Source of the DNA: Amphiduros pacificus
Lineage: Eukaryota; Annelida; Polychaeta; Phyllodocida; Hesionidae
DNA length: 64,000 bases
Assembly: GCA_949316495.1 (NCBI GenBank)
Contig: OX439009.1
Coordinates: 34,102,155-34,166,154, forward strand
Reading direction: 5' to 3'
Shown here: positions 1 to 15,200 of the stretch, piece after piece
Layout: each line of letters begins with the position of its first letter
Position numbering within the stretch: position 1 is the stretch's first letter
The notes under the pieces: model-generated
The model's input: the letters and a program-made list of their open reading frames with translations, nothing else
The model's database searches: none
Told to the model about the DNA's origin: nothing
Translations under genes and position numbers: made by a program

Positions 1-200
1 TCTATACCTGACTCTCTCTACCTAACCAATAGTGCAAGGTTCTATACCTGACTCTCTCTACCTAGCCAATAGTGCAAGGTTCTATACCTGACTCTCTCTA
101 CCTAACCAATAGTGCAAGGTTCTATACCTGACTCTCTCTACCTAACCAATAGTGTAAGGTTCTATACCTGACTCTCTCTACCTGACCAATAGTGTAATGT
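1..200. repeat. 40-bp tandem repeat, 5 copies, cut by window edge
   Basis: Five nearly identical 40-bp units (start tctatacctgactctctcta), with a degenerate sixth running to about 236. It continues beyond the left edge. On the EEA1 sense strand each unit has GAGTCAG|gtatag, a donor-like string. Confidence 0.9.
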
Positions 201-3200
201 TCTGTAAGATCATTTAGTGTACTCTATCTACTGACCATACTAACCCATTTATTGTCACACATAATAAATGGCCAGTCTTGCTTTTTTTTATACTTTCTGT
301 GCATGATTAACTGTTAAGTTAATCACTTAACCAAAATTTCATTTATGGTTAAGCCTATTTTCATTTATTGTTTAGTCTATCAGTTATTGTTAATTCTATG
401 GTTCCAAAGAATGTGTTCTCAACATAACCAGTGCATTGCAAAGAGTAATGCCAGACTACAGATTACTGGACTAAACGAGTCAAAGATGGCGTGATATTAC
501 TCCTGCCCCTAACATTTCTGTGATTATCTAACATTGCTGATTGCTCACCAGTTTGTTGTGAAGCGTCGAGTTCTCTTCTCGTAGCATCTGTTGTATTTTT
601 TCTGAGGCTTCCTTTGTCATACTCAGATCTTGGTTCACCTGTGAAATAAATTAAATCTTTTATAAAATTGACATCTTTGTGTTCCTTTTTGAGATAACAT
701 ATTCATTAAAGAAATAGATTATTTTATGTGTATTTTCAGAACTTAAAGTGTGTACTACCTATATAAAATATGCTATATAGAATTGACATTGTTGTGTTCC
801 TCTTTGATATATTCATTAATCATAATGTATAAATTAGTGTCAATGCTCAAAGTTCTCATTGAAAAGTTGTTGAAAAGTTAAATATATTCGTTAACATGGA
901 TGAAGTAGATAAATGGCTATAAGCTCCCTCTACTGGATATTTCTTTCCAAGTCCAATTTGTTTCACAAAGTTATGGATTCAAAACAAAATATCTAAATTT
1001 TAATGTCGCCCTGTCAATAGATGTGCATTTATGTTTGTGCCATCTTCACACCTAGATGTAGGCAAGTCAATCTTGTCATTAATTCTGAGTTTTTCTTCAG
1101 CTGTCATATCTGTGACCTCATCATCTTTGATATTTTTTGTGGTCATAATGGTAACTCACTTTAAATGTTTGGATGAGGATAATACAATGCCATGGCAAGT
1201 TTCAAAGTCAACATTTAAATAATATGACAACTTCAAATAAATATTTATCACAGAGCTATGTGAAAGATTGCTGTTGCTGGCAAATTAATTTATTAGAAAC
1301 AGAAGTTCATTGAAGATAAAGTCTAAAATTTAAGACTAATAACACTCCCATTTCAAAGTCCAGTCGTGTCATAACTATAACTTGCCCTTAACAACCCATT
1401 CAGATGTGCACTTAAGACCTATTTCTGTGTATTTTCTCCAAAAAATCTGACATTTGCCCCATATCTGACATTTGCCCCATATCTGACATTTGCCCCATAT
1501 CTGGTATTTGCCCCATATCTGACATTTGCCCATATCTGACATTTGCCCATATCTGACATTTGCCCCATATCTGACATTTGCCCATATCTGGTATTTGCAC
1601 CATATCTGGTATTTGCCCCATATCTGACATTTGCCCATATCTGACATTTGCCCATATCTGACATTTGCCCCATATCTGACATTTGCCCATATCTGACATT
1701 TGCCCCATATCTGGTATTTGCCCCATATCTGACATTTGCCCCATATCTGGTATTTGCCCATATCTGACATTTGCCCATTTCTGACATTTGCCCATATCTG
1801 ACATTTGCCCATATCTGACATTTGCCCCATATCTGGTATTTGCCCCATATCTGACATTTGCCCCATATCTGGTATTTGCCCCATATCTGGTATTTGCCCC
1901 ATATCTGACATTTGCCCCATATCTGACATTTGCCCCATATATCGGATATTTTCTTATTCCTACTCACATCCCCAATTTACAATTCAAAATCTGATATTTT
2001 CATTTTCCAAAGGTTGATTGCCAATATTCATATTGTTTTTCCCCCATTGAAAAGTACACACCAGAACTGTACAACTTTATTGGAACCAGAACTGTACAAC
2101 TCCTCAATGCACCTTTCTCATGACCTTCTGTGCTATATAAGGGATATGAAGGTCACTTGGCTGCCATAAAAGCATGTTTCAAATATTTGTAATTGTCAAA
2201 AGCTTTTGCCATTTTTATTTAAAGGGGAAAGAAACCTTTGCAAATTGTGGATCAGCAATTTAAATTTCATCAATATGAACACATATATTACAAGAAAAGA
2301 AGAATTTGTGATAACATTTTAATAATTTTACTGTGGTAAAACATTAATCACACTTGGAATTTTATATGGTACAGGCTTGTCTACTGTCTACAGCAATGAT
2401 AAGCTTTTAACACCAAATTTCAAAGCTGCATTAATTGCAGCCATTTTTCATAAGATATTACTAAGGATAGTGGTCACTACATTTCAGTAATAAAATCAGC
2501 TGAAATGTGGTATGAATGTAATGACCTTAACATCGGGTATATAAATTCTAAAGAATTCTGTTCTTCAAAGGAGGTTTAAACCATGTTTTATCACAAGCTA
2601 GACTAGGCGCAACTGAGGCATTGACAGAGTGCACAGTGTCAATGGACGCCCCCTGCTGAGGACCTCATAATGTTGTGTTCTCAATATGGACTTTGGGCAC
2701 TGTTTTACTGATTTGATTATGATTTGTCTGGACTTACAGGTGACACTTTAGTGGGAGTGAATAATACTCACCCCATCTGAGGGATGCTACATATAGTGAC
2801 TAACATTACTATTACCTTTGTTGACAACTGGATTGCCCCTGGATTTTCAGCTATCATTACTCCCTTTAGTCTTTACCTTTTATAAAATGTCAAATTTGTT
2901 GATTGTTTGATGGAAAAATATAACATACCATGATAAGTTATTTAAATCAAAATTCACAAGCTCTTGACAATTACAGACAATTGAAGCATGTCTTTATGGC
3001 AGCCATGACATCTTCATCCTTTATGCTGATCACAGGAAGTAACAAGAAAGGCTCAATTTTTTTTCACAGTACAGACCTTTTCTACAAATGCAGTCATTTT
3101 GACACTTGCTTCAACCATGATGTAATGATTTTACTATTAAAATTGAGAATTCTCAGTTCTCAATCATAAGAATGAGGCACTGGATGTTCCAGGTATTCAT

Positions 3201-6200
3201 GTATGTGAGAAGCAATTCACTGTTTGCCACTGTTTTTATTTTCTATAAATTAAAACAAATTTTTAAATCTTAGCCTCATGCAAAATGGATATGATTCATC
3301 TCCTGACAATACCACATCTTAACTATGAACGGCTGAGAAATCCTCTCTGTGGTCTCAGAAGAAAAGATCAAGTTTGACAGGCAGACTGAGTCACGGAAAA
3401 TGTCCTCCTCCTCCTAACAAATGCCATGCTAACAAATTCAGCACAGCTTAAAATAGCTGGCTATTCACGTCAGTCAAGCAAACAGATCTATGCCTCGCTG
3501 CATTCATTGCTTAGGACAAGTCACTGTGAAACTGAGATAGTGCCGACACCAGATGGGATAGAGATAGGATGTTATACATATGACAGTGTGAAACAGTGGA
3601 AAATTCTATTTTTCTTAATTCATTGTGGCTTTATCATTGTTGGATTTCATTTGTAGTTATCATTAGTGCACATATATAATGACAAATGGTTTATGATTCT
3701 TGAAACAGCTGTCTTCCTAATACCTTTTGATTAAACTTTTTGGATAGTGCCCTTTGAAAAATATCTAAGTTCACATGACTAAATAAACTTGTACATATTA
3801 TACTTCACTGCAGCAGCTGTTATATATCATTAATATCCACCCAAACATATCATAATATAATTCTATCAAATTATGTTGACATATATTTACATGGCATGGA
3901 AAAACAGGTTCTATGTAGACAAGATGGTTGTTTATTTTTTTTCAGATTGTGAGAGATTTTGAGAGATATTTACCTGCTTGAGTTGCTGCTCTAGATTAGT
4001 ATACTGAGTCTGTAGTTCTAATTTCTGACTGATCAGCAATTCCTTTGCATTCTGTAGGCTTTCAATGTCCTGAAAATAAAATGCCAGTCTCATTATTGAT
4101 TTGTCTGAGGCCTGTGTCATTATATATATATATACATATAAATATACATATAAACGGTGATATTACAATAATGGAAATCAAAAAAATGATGTCAAAAATT
4201 AAAAAGAACAAGGCATATGGGTTTGATTGTATACCTAATGAGATATTGAAAATGGTGGAAATTAAAACTGTATTGTATCATATGTTTAATATGTTCTTTG
4301 ATTATGGTCTAACACCAACAATCTGGCTCAAATCAATAATTAATCCTATTCCAAAAAGTGCAGCAAAAGACCCACATGTTCCCCTTCATTATAGAGGTAT
4401 TAGTTTACTGTCATGCACTTGTAAAGCTTACTCAAATATATTAAATAGACGCATTACTACCTTTTGTGAAGATATGAATATATTTGTTGAGGAGCAGAAT
4501 GGCTTCAGAAAGGATCGATCATGTACTGATCACATATTTTCTCTAACCTCAATTATAAGAAATAGACTGGCAGAGAATCTACCTACTTTTACATGTTTCA
4601 TTGATATGCAAAAGGCCTTTGACTGGGTTGATAGGGATTTGTTGTTTTATAAATTACTACATTATAATATTGATGGACGTATGTACAAGGCCATAAATGC
4701 TCTATACAAAAACCCCATTGCTAAAGTTAGACTGAATCATCATAGTACTGATTGGTTTAAGACCTCCAGTGGTGTTAAACAGGGAGATAGCCTATCACCT
4801 ACACTCTTTTCACTATATATAAATGACCTTGCAGAAGAAATTAGAAGTAAGAATCTAGGAATAAAGATTGGAACCACCCAAATTTCAATTCTTTTGTTTG
4901 CAGATGACATTGTAATTTTGGCTGAAAATGAAGAAAACCTACAGCAAATTTTGCATATTGTCCAAAATTGGTGTAGAAAGTGGAGGCTTGTCATTAATAA
5001 GGATAAAACAAAGATTGTACATTTCCGGAAGCAAAGGAAACAAAGAACAGATTACCAATTTACATTTGAAAGTGATGTATTAGAAATAGTTGATAAATAC
5101 AAGTATTCAGGAGTTATATTAAATGAGCATTTGAATTTTACTGTGACTGCTGATGTTCTTGCAGATGCAGGAGGAAGAGCATTGGGAGGTATTATTTCCA
5201 AATTTAGAACATATAAAAATATTGGTTATACAACGTTCACTAAATTATATGATGCAAGTGTTCGTCCAGTACTGGAATACGCCTCAGCTGTTTGGGGTTA
5301 TAAAGATAACAATAGATGTGAACGGGTAGCCCAAAGAGCCATGCGCTATTACCTAGGTGTACACTCTAAGGCTCCAATACTTGGTTTAGTTGGTGATATT
5401 GGTTGGAAAAGTTCTCAACATTATAGACATATGAATATGATACACTATTGGAACAGAATGGTTAAAATGGAAAATAGCAGATTAACAAAACAGGTTTTCC
5501 TTTATGATAAACAGTTGTGTAAAGAAAATTGGTGTGTTGAAATTAAAATGTTATGTAATGCTACAGGATATATGCACAATTTCAAAAATTTAGCTTATAT
5601 TGACATAGAAGGCCTTATTAACAAACTTCTTGATAATTTTGAAAACAGGTGGAAATGTGGTCTATCATCCAAACCAAAGCTTAGAACCTATATTACCTTC
5701 AAAGACACCATTTCCATAGAAGATTATGTAAAATATTGTATATCCAGAAGAAAACGCTCTTTATTAGCACAGTTCAGACTTGGCATATTACCTCTAGCAA
5801 TTGAAACAGGTAGGTTTAAAGGTGTTGAAGTGGTAGCACGACTATGTAAAATTTGTAATACAGATAATGTTGAAGATGAGATGCATATGCTTAATACTTG
5901 TTCTATATACAACAATATCAGAAGTGATATGTACAACAGAATAATACAAAGAATACCAAATTTTATAAACTTAGATGATGATGAAAAGTTTCAATATTTA
6001 ATGAAAAATGAATGGAAAGAAGTATCTAATTTTATAGATAAAGCATGGGAAATAAGATCTGAGAAACTGTATGTAACCTCATAAATATATTAACTGGTAC
6101 ATGTAATTATGCAGATATTCCTACCTCTACATCATCCAAATCTGTTCTAATTTTGAGAAATATGTTATATTATAGTAACTGATTTAAAGTGACTAATAAG

Positions 6201-9200
6201 CCTAATATGGCTGGGTACTCATATCTGTACAATATATTCTTTACTTTAAATGTAATAGTACTATGTCACTATAATAAAATAAATACAATACAATACAAAT
6301 ATATAAAGTAATCCATTTTTTGTTTCAAATGAGACATTTTTTAGAAAATTTCTTAGGTGTTTTAGGCAAGAATGCACAAAACTTAAAAATTGATGTAATC
6401 ATATATCTTGGTCTAGTTACAAAGCAAATCTTCAGCAGATTGAGGTGATCAAATATCTTAGTCTAGTTACAAAGGCAAATCTTTAAGCTATTATAGTAAA
6501 TAATGTGATCAGATGCCCTAGTCTAGTTAAAAATGGTGAATCTTCAGCTGACTGATGTGATGAAATATCCTGGTCAAGTGTGAAGTGCAAATCTTGCTGG
6601 ATTGTCACCCAGAATAAAAAGATCTTGTGATTTTGAATGCTTGCCGAATGATCTTTCTAGACTTGAAGTGAATCATGGCGAGGTAGAGACATTATGTTTA
6701 GAGTGACCTGTTTGTGTGCGTCTTTCTAGACCTGAAGTGAATCATGGTGAGGTTGAGACATTATGTTTAGAGTGACCTGTTTGTGTGCGTCTTTCTAGAC
6801 CTGAAGTGAATCTTGGTGAGGTTGAGACATTATGTTTAGAGTGACCTGTTTGTGTGCGTCTTTCTAGACCTAAAGTGAATCATGGTGAAGTTGAGACATT
6901 ATGTTCAGAGTGACCTGTTTGTGTGCTTCTTTCTAGACCTGAAGTGAATCTTGGTGAGGTTGAGACATTATGTTTAGAGTGACCTGTTTGTGTGCGTCTT
7001 TCTAGACCTGAAGTGAATCATGGTGAGGTTGAGAGTTTAGAGTGACCTGTTTGTGTGCGTCTTTCTAGACCTGAGGTGAATCTTGGTGAGGTAGAGACAT
7101 TATGTTTAGAGTGACCTGTTTGTGTGCGTCCTTCTCCTGCTGTAGGATGGTGCTGAGGTTACTTATTTCCACCTCCAGGGCTGCCCTATTCTCCTCCAGG
7201 TCCTGCCGACCCTTCTTTGCCTCACTCAACTCAGTCTCCACATCACTCTGAAAACAACATACACAATATGCAAATTACTCTCCTTTACATCAGGCTTATA
7301 TAACACCGTCTCCAATGATGCAATTACTTTGGTTTTTAACCCATCAAAAAATGTCAAACATATTTTTACACAAACTTTTTACCCAGCTGAACTTGTCTCA
7401 AGGCAGGAACAATTTCAAATTGATTTTTATATTTATCAGAATTTTTTTTACGAATAACTGAATATTTGGCATCTAGAAAAATTCAGATAGAAAAAGAATC
7501 TGAATTATATAATTTAAACACATAACAAACAAACAATTGGAAGGTGACATGTTTGTGCCATTTTACCTTTTGTTGCTGGAGCTGAGTTCGGGCAGCTTCC
7601 AGATCAGCGTGCTCTTTCTGTAGCTGGGACAGTTTTGATTCTACCTCTGCTTTCAGCTGTTTCATAATAAATAAAGCCCCAAATAAGTTCATGATATATG
7701 AGGACAAATGAGAACGAAGGCTGATGAGAATATGAGATCTAGTGAGTTCTAGTGAGAATATGAGTTCTAGTGAGAATATGAGATCTAGTGAGTTCTAGTG
7801 AGAATATGAGTTCTAGTGAGAATATGAGATCTAGTGAGAATATGAGATCTAGTGAGAATATGAGATCTAGTGAGAATATGAGTTCTAGTGAGAATATGAG
7901 ATCTAGTGAGAATATGAGTTCTAGTGGGAATATGAGATCTAGTGAGAATATGAGGTCTAGTGAGAATATGAGTTCTAGTGAGAATATGAGTTCTGATGAG
8001 AATATGAGGTCTGATGAGAATATGAGGTCTGATGATAATATGAGATCTGATGAGAATATGAGGTCTGATGAGAATATGAGATCTGATGATAATATGAGAT
8101 CTGATGAGAATATGAGATCTGATGAGAATATGAGGTCTGATGAGAATATGAGGTCTGATGAGAATATGAGATCTGATGATAATATGAGATCTGATGATAA
8201 TATAAGATCTGATGATAATATGAGATCTGATGAGAATATGAGATCTGATGATAATATGAGATCTGATGAGAATATGAGGTCTGATGAGAATATGAGATCT
8301 GATGAGAATATGAGATCTAGTGAGAATATGAGATCTAGTGAGAATATGAGGTCTGATGATAATATGAGGTCTGATGAGAATATGAGATCTGATGAGAATA
8401 TGAGGTCTGATGCGAATATGAGGTCTGATGAGAATATGAGGTCTGATGAAAATATGAGATCTGATGAGAATATGAGATCTGATGATAATATGAGATCTGA
8501 TGAAATTATGAGATCTGATGATAATATGAGATCTGATGAGAATATGAGATCTGATGAAAATATGAGGTCTGATGAGAATATGAGGTCTGATGAGAATATG
8601 AGGTTTGATGAGAATATGAGGTCTGATGAGAATGAGGTCTGATGAGAATATGATGTCTGATGAGAATATGAGATCTGATGAGAATATGAGGTCTGATGAG
8701 AATATGAGGTCTGATGCGAATATGAGGTCTGATGAGAATATGAGGTCTGATGAAAATATGAGATCTGATGAAAATATGAGATCTGATGATAATATGAGAT
8801 CTGATGAAAATATGAGATCTGATGATAATATGAGATCTGATGAGAATATGAGGTCTGATGAGAATATGAGATCTGATGATAATATGAGGTCTGATGAGAA
8901 TATGAGGTCTGATGAGAATATGAGGTCTGATGAAAATATGAGGTCTGATGAGAATATGAGGTCTGATGAGAATATGAGGTCTGATGAGAATATGAGGTCT
9001 AGTGAGAATATGAGGTCTGATGAGAATATGAGATCTGATGAAAATATGAGGTCTGATGAGAATATGAGGTCTGATGAGAATATGAGATCTGATGAAAATA
9101 TGAGGTCTGATGAGAATATGAGGTCTGATGAGAATATGAGGTCTAATGAGAATATGAGGTCTGATGATAATATGAGGTCTGATGAGAATATGAGATCTGA

Positions 9201-12200
9201 TGAAAATGAGGTCTGATGAGAATATGAGATCTGATGAGAATATAAGATCTAGTGAGAATATGAGATCTGATGAGAATATGAGATCTGATGATAATATGAG
9301 GTCTGATGAGAATATGAGGTCTAGTGAGAATATGATGTCTCGTGAGAATATGAGGTCTGATGATAATATATGAGGTCTGATGAGAATGAGGTCTGATGAG
9401 AATATGAGGTCTGATGAGAATATGAGGTCTGATGAAAATATGAGGTCTAGTGAGAATATAATGTCTCGTGAGAATATGAGATCTGATGAAAATATGAGGT
9501 CTGATGATAATATGAGGTCTGATGAGAATATGAGGTCTAGTGAGAATATAATGTCTCGTGAGAATATGAGGTCTGATGATAATATGAGGTCTGATGAGAA
9601 TATGAGATCTAATGAAAATATGAGGTCTGATGATAATATGAGGTCTAATGAGAATATGAGATCTGATGAAAATGAGGTCTGATGAGAATATGAGATCTGA
9701 TGAGAATATAAGATCTAGTGAGAATATGAGATCTGATGAGAATATGAGATCTGATGATAATATGAGGTCTGATGAGAATATGAGATCTGATGATAATATG
9801 AGATCTGATGAGAATGAGGTCTGATGAGAATATGAGATCTGATGAGAATATGAGGTCTGTTGAGAATATGAGGTCTGATGAGAATGAGGTCTGATGAGAA
9901 TATGAGGTCTGATGAGAATATGAGGTCTGATGAGAATATGAGGTCTGATGAGAATATGAGGTCTAGTGAGAATATGAGGTCTGATGAGAATATGAGATCT
10001 GATGAGAATATGAGGTCTGATGAGAATATGAGATCTGATGAGAATATGAGATCTGATGAGAATATGAGATCTGATGATAATATGAGGTCTGATGAGAATA
10101 TGAGATCTGATGATAATATGAGATCTGATGAGAATGAGGTCTGATGAGAATATGAGATCTGATGAGAATATGAGGTCTGTTGAGAATATGAGGTCTGATG
10201 AGAATGAGGTCTGATGAGAATATGAGGTCTGATGAGAATGAGGTCTGATGAGAATACGAGGTCTGATGAGAATATGAGGTCTAGTGAGAATATGAGGTCT
10301 GATGAGAATATGAGGTCTGATGAGAATATGAGATCTGATGAGAATATGAGGTCTAGTGAGAATATGAGGTCTAGTGAGAATATGATGTCTGATGAGAATA
10401 TGAGATCTGATGAGAATATGAGATCTGATGAGAATATGAGGTCTGATGAGAATATGAGGTCTGATGAGAATATGAGATCTGATGATAATATGAGGTCTGA
10501 TGAGAATATGAGGTCTGATGAGAATATGAGGTCTGATGAAAATATGAGGTCTGATGAGAATATGAGATCTGATGAGAATATGAGGTCTAGTGAGAATATG
10601 AGGTCTGATGAGAATATGAGATCTGATGAAAATATGAGGTCTGATGAGAATATGAGGTCTGATGAGAATATGAGATCTGATGAGAATATGAGATCTGATG
10701 AAAATATGAGGTCTGATGAGAATATGAGGTCTGATGAGAATATGACGTCTAATGAGAATATGAGGTCTGATGATAATATGAGGTCTGATGAGAATATGAG
10801 ATCTGATGAAAATGAGGTCTGATGAGAATATGAGATCTGATGAGAATATAAGATCTAGTGAGAATATGAGATCTGATGAGAATATGAGATCTGATGATAA
10901 TATGAGGTCTGATGAGAATATGAGGTCTAGTGAGAATATGATGTCTCGTGAGAATATGAGGTCTGATGATAATATATGAGGTCTGATGAGAATATGAGAT
11001 CTGATGAAAATATGAGGTCTGATGATAATATGAGGTCTGATGAGAATATGAGGTCTAGTGAGAATATAATGTCTCGTGAGAATATGAGATCTGATGATAA
11101 TATATGAGGTCTGATGAGAATATGAGGTCTAGTGAGAATATGAGGTCTGATGATAATATATGAGGTCTGATGAGAATATGAGATCTAATGAAAATATGAG
11201 GTCTGATGATAATATGAGGTCTGATGAGAATATGAGATCTGATGAAAATGAGGTCTGATGAGAATATGAGATCTGATGAGAATATAAGATCTAGTGAGAA
11301 TATGAGATCTGATGAGAATATGAGATCTGATGAGAATATGAGATCTGATGAGAATATGAGATCTGATGATAATATGAGGTCTGATGAGAATATGAGATCT
11401 GATGATAATATGAGATCTGATGAGAATGAGGTCTGATGAGAATATGAGATCTGATGAGAATATGAGGTCTGTTGAGAATATGAGGTCTGATGAGAATGAG
11501 GTCTGATGAGAATATGAGGTCTGATGAGAATGAGGTCTGATGAGAATATGAGATCTGATGAGAATATGAGGTCTGATGAGAATATGAGGTCTGATGAGAA
11601 TATGAGGTCTAGTGAGAATATGAGGTCTAGTGAGAATATGAGGTCTGATGATAATATGAGGTCTGATGAGAATATGAGATCTGATGAGAATATGAGGTCT
11701 GATGCGAATATGAGGTCTGATGAGAATATGAGGTCTGATGAAAATATGAGATCTGATGAGAATATGAGATCTGATGATAATATGAGATCTGATGAAAATA
11801 TGAGATCTGATGATAATATGAGATCTAATGAGAATATGAGATCTGATGATAATATGAGGTCTGATGAGAATATGAGGTCTGATGATAATATGAGGTCTGA
11901 TGAGAATATGAGGTCTGATGAGAATATGAGATCTGATGAGAATATGAGGTCTAGTGAGAATATGAGGTCTAGTGAGAATATGATGTCTGATGAGAATATG
12001 AGATCTGATGAGAATATGAGGTCTGATGAGAATATGAGGTCTGATGAGAATATGAGATCTGATGATAATATGAGGTCTGATGAGAATATGAGGTCTGATG
12101 AGAATATGAGGTCTGATGAAAATATGAGGTCTGATGAGAATATGAGATCTGATGAGAATATGAGGTCTAATTAGAATATGAGGTCTGATGAGAATATGAG

Positions 12201-15200
12201 ATCTGATGAAAATATGAGGTCTGATGATAATATGAGGTCTGATGAGAATATGAGATCTGAAGAGAATATGAGATCTGATGAAAATATGAGGTCTGATGAG
12301 AATATGAGGTCTGATGAGAATATGAGGTCTGATGAGAATATGAGGTTTGATGATAATATGAGGTCTGATGAGAATATGAGGTCTGATGAGAATATGAGGT
12401 CTAATGAGAATATGAGGTCTGATGATAATATGAGGTCTGATGAGAATATGAGATCTGATGAAAATGAGGTCTGATGAGAATATGAGATCTGATGAGAATA
12501 TAAGATCTAGTGAGAATATGAGATCTGATGAGAATATGAGATCTGATGATAATATGAGGTCTGATGAGAATATGAGGTCTAGTGAGAATATAATGTCTCG
12601 TGAGAATATGAGGTCTGATGATAATATATGAGGTCTGATGAGAATATGAGATCTGATGAAAATATGAGGTTTGATGATTATATGAGGTCTGATGAGAATA
12701 TGAGGTCTAGTGAGAATATGAGGTCTAGTGAGAATATGATGTCTGATGAGAATATGAGATCTGATGAGAATATGAGATCTGATGAGAATATGAGGTCTGA
12801 TGAGAATATGAGGTCTGATGAGAATATGAGATCTGATGATAATATGAGGTCTGATGAGAATATGAGGTCTGATGAGAATATGAGGTCTGATGAAAATATG
12901 AGGTCTGATGAGAATATGAGATCTGATGAGAATATGAGGTCTAGTGAGAATATGAGGTCTGATGAGAATATGAGATCTGATGAAAATATGAGGTCTGATG
13001 AGAATATGAGGTCTGATTAGAATATGAGATCTGATGAGAATATGAGATCTGATGAAAATATGAGGTCTGATGAGAATATGAGGTCTGATGAGAATATGAG
13101 GTCTAATGAGAATATGAGGTCTGATGATAATATGAGGTCTGATGAGAATATGAGATCTGATGAAAATGAGGTCTGATGAGAATATGAGATCTGATGAGAA
13201 TATAAGATCTGATGAGAATATGAGATCTGATGATAATATGAGGTCTGATGAGAATATGAGATCTGATGATAATATGAGATCTGATGAGAATGAGGTCTGA
13301 TGAGAATATGAGATCTGATGAGAATATGAGGTCTGTTGAGAATATGAGGTCTGATGAGAATGAGGTCTGATGAGAATATGAGGTCTGATGAGAATGAGGT
13401 CTGATGAGAATACGAGGTCTGATGAGAATATGAGGTCTAGTGAGAATATGAGGTCTGATGAGAATATGAGGTCTGATGAGAATATGAGATCTGATGAGAA
13501 TATGAGGTCTAGTGAGAATATGAGGTCTAGTGAGAATATGATGTCTGATGAGAATATGAGATCTGATGAGAATATGAGATCTGATGAGAATATGAGGTCT
13601 GATGAGAATATGAGGTCTGATGAGAATATGAGATCTGATGATAATATGAGGTCTGATGAGAATATGAGGTCTGATGAGAATATGAGGTCTGATGAAAATA
13701 TGAGGTCTGATGAGAATATGAGATCTGATGAGAATATGAGGTCTAGTGAGAATATGAGGTCTGATGAGAATATGAGATCTGATGAAAATATGAGGTCTGA
13801 TGAGAATATGAGGTCTGATGAGAATATGAGATCTGATGAGAATATGAGATCTGATGAAAATATGAGGTCTGATGAGAATATGAGGTCTGATGAGAATATG
13901 ACGTCTAATGAGAATATGAGGTCTGATGATAATATGAGGTCTGATGAGAATATGAGATCTGATGAAAATGAGGTCTGATGAGAATATGAGATCTGATGAG
14001 AATATAAGATCTAGTGAGAATATGAGATCTGATGAGAATATGAGATCTGATGATAATATGAGGTCTGATGAGAATATGAGGTCTAGTGAGAATATGATGT
14101 CTCGTGAGAATATGAGGTCTGATGATAATATATGAGGTCTGATGAGAATATGAGATCTGATGAAAATATGAGGTCTGATGATAATATGAGGTCTGATGAG
14201 AATATGAGGTCTAGTGAGAATATAATGTCTCGTGAGAATATGAGATCTGATGATAATATATGAGGTCTGATGAGAATATGAGGTCTAGTGAGAATATGAG
14301 GTCTGATGATAATATATGAGGTCTGATGAGAATATGAGATCTAATGAAAATATGAGGTCTGATGATAATATGAGGTCTGATGAGAATATGAGATCTGATG
14401 AAAATGAGGTCTGATGAGAATATGAGATCTGATGAGAATATAAGATCTAGTGAGAATATGAGATCTGATGAGAATATGAGATCTGATGAGAATATGAGAT
14501 CTGATGAGAATATGAGATCTGATGATAATATGAGGTCTGATGAGAATATGAGATCTGATGATAATATGAGATCTGATGAGAATGAGGTCTGATGAGAATA
14601 TGAGATCTGATGAGAATATGAGGTCTGTTGAGAATATGAGGTCTGATGAGAATGAGGTCTGATGAGAATATGAGGTCTGATGAGAATGAGGTCTGATGAG
14701 AATATGAGATCTGATGAGAATATGAGGTCTGATGAGAATATGAGGTCTGATGAGAATATGAGGTCTAGTGAGAATATGAGGTCTAGTGAGAATATGAGGT
14801 CTGATGATAATATGAGGTCTGATGAGAATATGAGATCTGATGAGAATATGAGGTCTGATGCGAATATGAGGTCTGATGAGAATATGAGGTCTGATGAAAA
14901 TATGAGATCTGATGAGAATATGAGATCTGATGATAATATGAGATCTGATGAAAATATGAGATCTGATGATAATATGAGATCTAATGAGAATATGAGATCT
15001 GATGATAATATGAGGTCTGATGAGAATATGAGGTCTGATGATAATATGAGGTCTGATGAGAATATGAGGTCTGATGAGAATATGAGATCTGATGAGAATA
15101 TGAGGTCTAGTGAGAATATGAGGTCTAGTGAGAATATGATGTCTGATGAGAATATGAGATCTGATGAGAATATGAGGTCTGATGAGAATATGAGGTCTGA

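Larger units (their letters stand above)
639..3973. other. EEA1: EEA1 intron 34
   Basis: Holds the 17/18-bp array (1441-1938), the 48-codon frame at 1000-1146 and the dispersed repeat at 3171. Nothing else recognised. Confidence 0.6.

Noticed and set aside
1375-2017. Overlapping frames on both strands (GQMSDM, CPYLTF repeats)
   Set aside because: All are readings of one 17/18-bp minisatellite.
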